Translations under genes and position numbers: made by a program
Source: Bacteroidota bacterium
GTDB taxonomy: Bacteria > Bacteroidota > Ignavibacteria > UBA10030 > UBA8401
NCBI GenBank assembly: GCA_041658205.1
Contig: JBBAAO010000002.1
Location: 310,001-374,000 of the forward strand
DNA length: 64,000 nucleotides
Direction: 5' to 3'
Shown here: positions 9,042 through 15,175 of the stretch, piece after piece
How the letters are laid out: each line of letters starts with the position of its first letter
Position numbering within the stretch: the first letter of the stretch is position 1
Notes under the pieces: generated by a model
The model's database searches: none
What the model saw: the letters and a program-made list of their open reading frames with translations, nothing else
Told to the model about the DNA's origin: nothing

Positions 9042-9076
9042 CCCGCCAATCAGCACTTTCGGCGGGATTTTTTTTA
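9042..9076 (+). terminator. Terminator-like hairpin in the lepA upstream region
   Basis: CCCGCC at 9042-9047 pairs with GGCGGG at 9061-9066 and is followed by a run of nine T at 9068-9076 after one A. It points along the plus strand, yet no plus-strand gene lies upstream: the neighbour at 8875 is divergent. It could end a short leader or small RNA, or attenuate lepA. Confidence 0.65.
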
Positions 9077-9110
9077 AAAGTAAGTATGATTTTTTAATTT
9101 GTATTGCAAA

Positions 9111-9149
9111 TCTTGTCAAGGTTTGGATTTTTTAATAGCTTTGACAAGA
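9111..9149 (+). promoter_or_regulatory. Inverted repeat just upstream of the lepA start
   Basis: TCTTGTCAA at 9111-9119 is the perfect inverse of TTGACAAGA at 9141-9149, with a 21-base T-rich spacer. It ends 12 bases before the lepA ATG, so the hairpin could affect ribosome access, or the repeat could be a protein-binding site. Confidence 0.45.
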
Positions 9150-9161
9150 CTAATTGAAAAA

Positions 9162-10967
9162 ATGAACAAAATTCGAAATTTCTGCATTATCGCCCATATT
9201 GATCACGGTAAATCCACTCTTGCTGATCGTTTACTTGAATTTACGGGACGTATCACAAAGCGGGATCTGACGACCAATCAGGTTCTCGACGATATGGATC
9301 TGGAACAAGAACGAGGCATAACGATTAAGCTTCACGCCATTCAGATGGAATACAAGGCAAAAAACGGCGAAACCTACACGTTGAATCTTATCGACACTCC
9401 CGGTCACGTTGACTTTACCTATGAAGTTTCCCGTTCATTAGCTGCTTGTGAGGGAGCAATTCTGGTGGTTGATGCGTCTCAAGGAGTAGAAGCTCAGACA
9501 ATCAGTAATCTTTATCTGGCAATCGACTCCGGACTGGAGATCATTCCTGTGATGAACAAAATTGATCTTCCTTCCGCTGCAACGATGATGGATACAGTGC
9601 GAGATGAAGTGATCCATTTGATAGGGTGCAAGGATGAAGAGATTATTCGTGCAAGTGCAAAAACAGGGATCGGCATTGAGGATATTCTTGAAGCAGTCGT
9701 GAACAGGGTTCCGGCACCAAAAGGCGATCCGGCGAAACCGCTGCGTGCACTGATTTTTGATTCAAAGTTTGATGCATACCGCGGAGCGGTTGCGTATGTG
9801 CGTGTTGTGGATGGTGTACTGAAAGAGAAAGAAAAGATCAAGTTCATCAACAATGGCAACACGGCGGAAGTGGAAGAGTGCGGCGTGCTCTATATGAATA
9901 AGAGCCGAACGAAAGAATTAGAAGCTGGGAATGTCGGTTATGTTATTGCCGGACTGAAGAACGTGCGTGATACAAAAGTGGGCGATACGATCACGACACA
10001 GTATCACGGTTCCATTGAACCGCTTTCCGGATACAAAGAAGTGAAACCGATGGTGTTCAGCGGATTGTATCCAACAAACAGCGACGAGTTTGCCGAACTT
10101 CGAGATTCACTCGAAAAGCTTGCGCTGAATGATTCTTCGCTCATTTATGTTCCCGAATCATCCGGTGCGCTCGGGTTCGGTTTCCGCTGCGGATTTCTCG
10201 GATTGCTTCACATGGAGATTATTCAGGAGCGTTTAGAACGGGAATTCAATCAATCACTCATCACGACGGTTCCGAACGTAGAGTTTCGTGTAATATTGAC
10301 GAGCGGTGAAATGATTATCGTCGATAATCCGGCAGACATGCCTGATCCTACAAAAATTGAACGGGTGGAAGAGCCGTTTATTAAAGCACAGATCATTACG
10401 CCGACGGAATACATCGGCAATATTATGAAATTGGCAACCGACCGACGCGGAATTTGGAAAGATACATCATATCTTGATCCAACGCGTGCGGATATTACTT
10501 ATGAATTTCCGTTATCCGAAATCATTTTTGATTTTTATGATAAATTAAAATCATTAACACGCGGATATGCATCCCTAGATTATGAATATTTGGACTATCG
10601 CGAATCGAACCTTGTAAAACTGGATATTTTATTGAATACGGAGCAGGTTGATGCGCTTTCTACCATTGTCCACCATGATAAATCGTTTGAAATGGGAAAA
10701 AAACTCTGTGTGAAACTAAAAGAGTTAATACCGCGTCAAATGTTTGACGTTGCCATTCAGGCTGCGATAGGAAGCAAGATTATTGCGCGAACATCGATCT
10801 CGGCAATGCGAAAAAATGTACTGGCAAAATGTTATGGCGGTGATATCTCCCGGAAACGCAAACTTCTTGAAAAACAAAAAGAAGGAAAAAAACGGATGAA
10901 GCAGGTCGGACGAGTAGAGTTACCGCAGGAAGCATTCCTTGCCGTGTTGAAAATGGGGGATGATTAG
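9162..10967 (+). CDS. lepA: Elongation factor 4 (back-translocating GTPase LepA)
   Basis: A 601-residue translational GTPase, the typical LepA length. G1 motif AHIDHGKST lies at residues 10-18, the switch with RGITIK near 55, G3 DTPGH near 81, and G4 NKID near 135. The C-terminal half contains the LepA-specific region ending GKKRMKQVGRVELPQEAFLAVLKMGDD. EF4 acts on stalled or mistranslocated ribosomes. The frame is open to 9099, but alignment with the family places the start at ATG 9162 (MNKIRNFCIIAHIDHG). In many bacteria lepB follows directly; here three small genes intervene. Confidence 0.97.
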   Translation: MNKIRNFCIIAHIDHGKSTLADRLLEFTGRITKRDLTTNQVLDDMDLEQERGITIKLHAIQMEYKAKNGETYTLNLIDTPGHVDFTYEVSRSLAACEGAILVVDASQGVEAQTISNLYLAIDSGLEIIPVMNKIDLPSAATMMDTVRDEVIHLIGCKDEEIIRASAKTGIGIEDILEAVVNRVPAPKGDPAKPLRALIFDSKFDAYRGAVAYVRVVDGVLKEKEKIKFINNGNTAEVEECGVLYMNKSRTKELEAGNVGYVIAGLKNVRDTKVGDTITTQYHGSIEPLSGYKEVKPMVFSGLYPTNSDEFAELRDSLEKLALNDSSLIYVPESSGALGFGFRCGFLGLLHMEIIQERLEREFNQSLITTVPNVEFRVILTSGEMIIVDNPADMPDPTKIERVEEPFIKAQIITPTEYIGNIMKLATDRRGIWKDTSYLDPTRADITYEFPLSEIIFDFYDKLKSLTRGYASLDYEYLDYRESNLVKLDILLNTEQVDALSTIVHHDKSFEMGKKLCVKLKELIPRQMFDVAIQAAIGSKIIARTSISAMRKNVLAKCYGGDISRKRKLLEKQKEGKKRMKQVGRVELPQEAFLAVLKMGDD

Positions 10968-10999
10968 AAATAAGTCGAAGAGATAAAGTATCAAATGAA

Positions 11000-11032
11000 A
11001 CCTTAAAGGTCACAAATTGTTACCTTTAAGGT
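11000..11032. promoter_or_regulatory. Palindromic operator-like site upstream of the ORF6N gene
   Basis: An 11-base perfect inverted repeat (11000-11010 with 11022-11032, ACCTTAAAGGT/ACCTTTAAGGT) ends eight bases before the ATG at 11041. Its centre contains AGGTCACAAATTGT (11007-11020), which recurs on the other strand inside the gene at 11247-11260. A site overlapping the ribosome-binding region suggests autorepression by the encoded ORF6N protein. Confidence 0.6.
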
Positions 11033-11040
11033 AAACATTG

Positions 11041-11538
11041 ATGAGTAATTCAATCATAAAACATGAAAATATAGTTTCGCAGATCCACTTTATTCGTGGA
11101 GAAAAAGTCATTCTTGATGTTGATTTGGCAATATTGTATGGCGTTGAAACGCGTGTTTTAAAACAGGCCGTAAAAAGAAATATTGAGAGATTTCCCTCTG
11201 ATTTTATGTTTCAATTGACTGAAAAAGAGTTTGCAATTTTGAGATCACAATTTGTGACCTCAAGTTGGGGTGGTGTAAGATATCGTCCGTTTGCTTTTAC
11301 CGAACAAGGTGTCGCAATGCTATCGGGAATATTAAAAAGTAAGCGGGCAATAGAAGTGAACGTTGAAATTATGAGAACGTTTGTCAAATTGCGTCAGTGG
11401 CTTTCCTCGTATAAGGAGTTGGAACGGAAGTTGGATTCAATGGAAAAGAAATATGACGGACAATTCAAAATGGTGTTCGAGGCGATACGATTGTTGATGA
11501 AAGAAGAATCAAAACCAAAACAGAGAGTTGGATTTTAG
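11041..11538 (+). CDS. ORF6N domain protein (phage antirepressor/KilA-N type)
   Basis: A 165-residue protein with an ORF6N DNA-binding domain at about residues 8-95: VILDVDLAILYGVETRVLKQAVKRN, then RSQFVTSSWGGVRYRPFAFTEQGVAML, both typical of the family. A coiled-coil-like charged helix follows at about 110-150. ORF6N proteins occur in phages and mobile islands and are believed to bind DNA as regulators. It begins an AT-rich three-gene block inserted between lepA and lepB. The stop is followed at once by the DUF4160 gene. A TTG three bases upstream is less likely than ATG 11041, which is preceded by TAAGGTAA. Confidence 0.85.
   Translation: MSNSIIKHENIVSQIHFIRGEKVILDVDLAILYGVETRVLKQAVKRNIERFPSDFMFQLTEKEFAILRSQFVTSSWGGVRYRPFAFTEQGVAMLSGILKSKRAIEVNVEIMRTFVKLRQWLSSYKELERKLDSMEKKYDGQFKMVFEAIRLLMKEESKPKQRVGF
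11247..11260 (-). promoter_or_regulatory. Intragenic copy of the ORF6N promoter 14-mer
   Basis: On the minus strand these bases read AGGTCACAAATTGT, identical to 11007-11020 in the promoter palindrome. Locally TCACAATTTGTGA (11245-11257) is itself a near-palindrome. It encodes the conserved SQFVTS part of the ORF6N domain, so it may be coding coincidence or a second binding site. Confidence 0.45.
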
Positions 11539-11540
11539 TG

Positions 11541-11855
11541 ATGCCGACACTGTATGAATATTTTGGAATTGTTGTATATTTTTACGCGAACGAACATTTG
11601 CCCATCCATGTTCATTCAGATTTTCAAGATCGTTCCTGCAAAGCAAAAATAATTTTTGAGCATGGAAACGTAAAAGAAATAATTATTGAAAATGTTAGAG
11701 GAAGGAAACCGCTTCAAGAACCTCAACTTTCAGATTTTATTATGGTCGTTGAACGAAACGCCGCAGATATTGTGAAAAAATGGAATGATTATTTTGTATT
11801 AAGAAAAACTATCCGTAAAGTTGTAATCAAGAAACGATATAGGAGGACGCGATGA
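11541..11855 (+). CDS. DUF4160 domain protein
   Basis: A 104-residue protein starting MPTLYEYFGIVVYFYANEHLPIHVH, the hallmark of DUF4160 (usual form 'FFGIxIxxYxxDHxPPHxH'). The His residues of the LPIHVH segment are retained. DUF4160 and DUF2442 genes are commonly found side by side and are suspected to form a toxin-antitoxin-like or regulatory pair; no activity is established. It overlaps the DUF2442 start by four bases (ATGA), indicating co-translation. GTG-ATG occurs at the start; ATG 11541 is chosen. Confidence 0.8.
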   Translation: MPTLYEYFGIVVYFYANEHLPIHVHSDFQDRSCKAKIIFEHGNVKEIIIENVRGRKPLQEPQLSDFIMVVERNAADIVKKWNDYFVLRKTIRKVVIKKRYRRTR

Positions 11856-12136
11856 AAATAGTCGTAAAAACACACGAAGTAAAGCCATCGGGAGTTCTGT
11901 CGATAGAACGTGCGAAATATCTTTCTGCCTTTAAGATTAAACTCGGTTTTTCAAATGGAAAATCTACGATCGTTAATTGTAAACATTTTTTAATGGGAAA
12001 TGCTCATCCATCATTAAAAAAATATTTAAAAATTTCAGAATTCAAAAAATTCAAAGTTCTTAATGGAAACCTTAATTGGAATAATTACGAAATGATATTT
12101 CCAATAGAACAATTATACAAGGGGAAAGTAGATTAA
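11852..12136 (+). CDS. DUF2442 domain protein
   Basis: A 94-residue protein with the DUF2442 pattern: a short N-terminal strand, 'FKIKLGFSNGKSTIVNCKHFL' in place of the usual 'V.F.DG...VDL..LL', and a C-terminal 'LNWNNYEMIFPIEQLY' where the family has 'I.WPNGADI.PE.LY'. A perfect AGGAGG at 11840-11845 precedes the ATG, which overlaps the DUF4160 stop. It forms the second half of the DUF4160-DUF2442 pair. Function unknown. Confidence 0.75.
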   Translation: MKIVVKTHEVKPSGVLSIERAKYLSAFKIKLGFSNGKSTIVNCKHFLMGNAHPSLKKYLKISEFKKFKVLNGNLNWNNYEMIFPIEQLYKGKVD

Positions 12137-12140
12137 TCGA

Positions 12141-13151
12141 ATGGCAAAAGAAGAAAAAGAAATCAAAAAAGACGAAGTCAAAAAACCACTGACGTGGAAA
12201 GAAAACTTTATCGCGCAGGCAAAAGAATTTGTGATTGTCTTTGGCGGATTCATCTTGTTGAATAATTTTGTCATCGCTTCGTTCCTCGTACCGACAGGGT
12301 CAATGGAGAACGAAGTGTTGACCGGTGACTTTCTGATGGTCAACAAATTTCTCTTCGGAGCATCGACACCCCGCAATATTATGTTCACCGATATTCGTTT
12401 GCCGTGGACGACACTTCCCGGATTTCGTGATGTGGAGCGCGGCGATGTTATTGTGTTTGAATTTCCAGGGATGAGAGATGAAGTGAAGCCAGAAGCTTTC
12501 ACGTTTTATTTGAAACGTTGTATGGCAATAGCGGGTGATACACTGGAAGTCAAAAATCGTGTCGTCTATATCAATGGACAATCCGCGCCGATTCCCAAAA
12601 ATATGAAATTTGATAATTTGCGTATTATTCCTCCCTCATATCAGGATGAACGCTCATTTCCGCCGACGGCAATGTTTAACGAGGATAACTATGGACCTCT
12701 GGTTGTTCCCAAAAAAGGAATGTCCATGAAGATCACTCCTGAAAATTTTAGAATGTGGTCAACCTTTATTCAGCGCGATGGACATACACCCGAATTGCGA
12801 AGTGATGGAACAGTAACAATCGACGGAAACGTTACCAACACCTATATTGTTGAAAAAGATTATGTCTTCGGTATGGGTGATCATCGCGATAACTCATTGG
12901 ACAGCCGCTTTTGGGGTTTCATTCCACGGGAGAATATTGTGGGTACACCAATGTTCGTCTATTTTTCTGTGATGTTGACGGACGAATATCGTGAAGAGCT
13001 TACCATACGCGGCGAATCAATGCGAATGGAATGGATCTATACTACATTTTCCGGACATAACATACTTCTTGATATCCTAACAAAAATTGTTGTGACAGTG
13101 TTTAATCCGGAAACGATCCGATTTGGCCGGATCGGTACGCTGATCGGTTAA
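12141..13151 (+). CDS. lepB: Signal peptidase I (larger paralogue)
   Basis: A 336-residue type I signal peptidase, an inner-membrane enzyme that cleaves signal peptides after export. One membrane segment is near residues 25-48. Catalytic Ser lies in PTGSMENEV near residue 53 and catalytic Lys in LKRCMAIAGDTL near 128; the C-terminal box GMGDHRDNSLDSRFWGFIP is complete. An insertion of roughly 60 residues between the Lys motif and the last box, and a C-terminal extension after 290, make it longer than usual. It lies ten bases upstream of a second signal peptidase gene. It begins four bases after the DUF2442 stop. Confidence 0.92.
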   Translation: MAKEEKEIKKDEVKKPLTWKENFIAQAKEFVIVFGGFILLNNFVIASFLVPTGSMENEVLTGDFLMVNKFLFGASTPRNIMFTDIRLPWTTLPGFRDVERGDVIVFEFPGMRDEVKPEAFTFYLKRCMAIAGDTLEVKNRVVYINGQSAPIPKNMKFDNLRIIPPSYQDERSFPPTAMFNEDNYGPLVVPKKGMSMKITPENFRMWSTFIQRDGHTPELRSDGTVTIDGNVTNTYIVEKDYVFGMGDHRDNSLDSRFWGFIPRENIVGTPMFVYFSVMLTDEYREELTIRGESMRMEWIYTTFSGHNILLDILTKIVVTVFNPETIRFGRIGTLIG

Positions 13152-13161
13152 GGTGTTAACA

Positions 13162-13902
13162 ATGTGGCGGACCATACGAGATGGAGCGTTTGTTCTTTTT
13201 ATTACTCTGTTGTTTGCCACAGGTTTGAAATCGTGTATAATTGATGCGTTTAAGATTCCAAGCGAATCGATGACATCAACGCTGCACATTGGCGATTATT
13301 TGCTCGTGAACAAGTTTACCTATGGTGCGCGCACTCCTCAAAAATTTCTCTACATCTCTCTTCCTCATTTCCAGTTTCCTAAAATAAAAAGTGTGCAACG
13401 CGGCGATGTGATAGTGTTTGGTTTTCCCGGTGAACCGAACGAAGTATACTCAATTCGAAATCTTTTTCTTGTTAAGCGTTGTATTGGTTTGCCCGGTGAC
13501 ACGATCGATATCGTCAACGGTAACGTAAGGGTGAACGGAATACGGATGAATTTTTATGATCATGCCTCTCGGGATTTTCCTCGTACCATCGTTCCCAAAA
13601 AAGAAATGTCTTTCCCCATCAATAACAACAATTTTTTGGCATGGAAAATATTTATTCAACGGGAAGGAAACGTCATTGAACTTCGCGACAAAAAAATTTT
13701 TATTAATCAAACGGAAACAACAACGTACACAATCAAGAAAGATTATTATTTTGCCCTTGGTGATAATATCAATAACAGCTCGGATAGTCGCGAATGGGGA
13801 TTTATTCCGGAAGAGAATATTGTCGGCAAAGCAATGATGATTTATTGGTCAAAGAATGATGTCGGAATTCAATGGAGTAGGATAGGAAAAATTATTAAAT
13901 AA
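13162..13902 (+). CDS. lepB: Signal peptidase I (second paralogue)
   Basis: A 246-residue type I signal peptidase. Membrane anchor at about residues 8-28; catalytic Ser in PSESMTSTL near residue 37, catalytic Lys in VKRCIGLPGDTIDI near 109, final box ALGDNINNSSDSREWGFIP near 200. It is a tandem paralogue of the preceding lepB with the same spacing of motifs but no C-terminal extension. ATG at 13162 has AAGGTG eight bases upstream and is preferred to a GTG nine bases earlier. Four bases separate it from hemW, so the genes form one transcript. Confidence 0.92.
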   Translation: MWRTIRDGAFVLFITLLFATGLKSCIIDAFKIPSESMTSTLHIGDYLLVNKFTYGARTPQKFLYISLPHFQFPKIKSVQRGDVIVFGFPGEPNEVYSIRNLFLVKRCIGLPGDTIDIVNGNVRVNGIRMNFYDHASRDFPRTIVPKKEMSFPINNNNFLAWKIFIQREGNVIELRDKKIFINQTETTTYTIKKDYYFALGDNINNSSDSREWGFIPEENIVGKAMMIYWSKNDVGIQWSRIGKIIK

Positions 13903-13906
13903 AACC

Positions 13907-15049
13907 ATGGCTTCACTCTATCTTCACATTCCTTTTTGCGAACACAAATGCATCTATTGCGACTTTTATTCTATTGAGAATATGAGTTCGATGGATCGCT
14001 TTCTTTCTGCCTTAGAAAAAGAGATCGAACTTCGCAGGGAGACAATTTCCCAAGCCGAAACGATTGAAACAATTTTCTTTGGCGGCGGCACTCCATCATT
14101 GCTTTCCCAACAACAGTTTGAAAAAATATTCTCTTTACTTCATAAACATTACCGAATTGAACCGAATGCGGAAATCACCTGCGAATCGAACCCGGGAACA
14201 GTGGAATTGAATAAGCTCAGTGAGTTTCGTTCTGTCGGTTTTAATCGAATCAGTTTTGGTATTCAGTCGTTTCATGATGACGATCTGAAATTTCTTACTC
14301 GTATTCATTCCGCCGAAGAAGCAGAACGGGCAGTAGAGAGCGCTTATCGTGCAGGATTTGATAATGTCAGCTGCGACTTGATTTTTGCGTTGCCGCACCA
14401 GACTCCAGAACGATGGAAAGAGAATCTTCGCCGTGCCATTGCGTTGCAGCCAAAACATATCTCTGCTTACGCACTTATCGTGGAAGAACAAACACCCCTT
14501 GCAACCATGGTGAAGAACAAACTTGTGGCACCGCTGCCCGATGACGAAGATGCGCTCTTGTATGAGATTACTATCGATACCATGGCAGCAAATGGTTATC
14601 AGCAATATGAAGTTTCCAACTTCGCACAGCCGGGATATTTTTCCCGCCACAATTACAATTATTGGAATCACAGCAACTATATCGGTTTTGGACCCTCCGC
14701 ACATTCATTCTGTAAAGATTCTTCGGTGACCGGAAAGCGGTGGTGGAATGTCCGGAGTATCCAAAGTTATTGCGATGCACTTGAAAAGGGAGAATTTCCT
14801 GTTGTCGGAAGTGAAACGATCGATCGCAAAAAATTTTTTACCGAAGAGATTTTTTTAGGTTTGCGCAGCACCGGTATCGATCTAAAAAAACTTTATCCGC
14901 TTTATGGTGAGGATGTATTTTCAGTGAAACAGTCACTGTTACAAGAAATGGAACAGGAAGGCTTACTCGTTCGTCAAAACAATGTCATTTCGCTTACTTC
15001 CAGAGGATACGCTGTGTGCGATGAGATCGCGGCAAAATTGATTTTGTGA
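13907..15049 (+). CDS. hemW: Radical SAM heme chaperone HemW
   Basis: A 380-residue radical SAM protein of the HemN/HemW family. The cluster motif CEHKCIYCDF (CxxxCxxC) is at residues 10-19, followed by FFGGGTPS near 56-63 and FGIQSFHDDDLKFLTR near 112. HemW lacks the N-terminal extension of true coproporphyrinogen dehydrogenase HemN and inserts heme into respiratory enzymes; length and motif fit HemW. It is last in the lepA-lepB run, and a strong hairpin follows. Confidence 0.9.
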   Translation: MASLYLHIPFCEHKCIYCDFYSIENMSSMDRFLSALEKEIELRRETISQAETIETIFFGGGTPSLLSQQQFEKIFSLLHKHYRIEPNAEITCESNPGTVELNKLSEFRSVGFNRISFGIQSFHDDDLKFLTRIHSAEEAERAVESAYRAGFDNVSCDLIFALPHQTPERWKENLRRAIALQPKHISAYALIVEEQTPLATMVKNKLVAPLPDDEDALLYEITIDTMAANGYQQYEVSNFAQPGYFSRHNYNYWNHSNYIGFGPSAHSFCKDSSVTGKRWWNVRSIQSYCDALEKGEFPVVGSETIDRKKFFTEEIFLGLRSTGIDLKKLYPLYGEDVFSVKQSLLQEMEQEGLLVRQNNVISLTSRGYAVCDEIAAKLIL

Positions 15050-15100
15050 TTTTCTTTTGAAAATCGGCACTTTCAAAGTATATTTACATCGTTATTTGAT

Positions 15101-15144
15101 AGGTCGGCGTTTGCCGAAGGTATCACTTCGTGAAACGCCGACCT
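15101..15144 (+). terminator. Strong hairpin after hemW, terminator or REP-like
   Basis: AGGTCGGCGTTT (15101-15112) pairs perfectly with 15133-15144, and an inner stem CGAAG/CTTCG (15115-15119 with 15126-15130) extends it. TTTTT follows after five bases (15149-15153). It may terminate hemW or be a repeated extragenic palindrome. Confidence 0.65.
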
Positions 15145-15175
15145 GCCATTTTTAGAGATTAATACAGAGGTTGTA

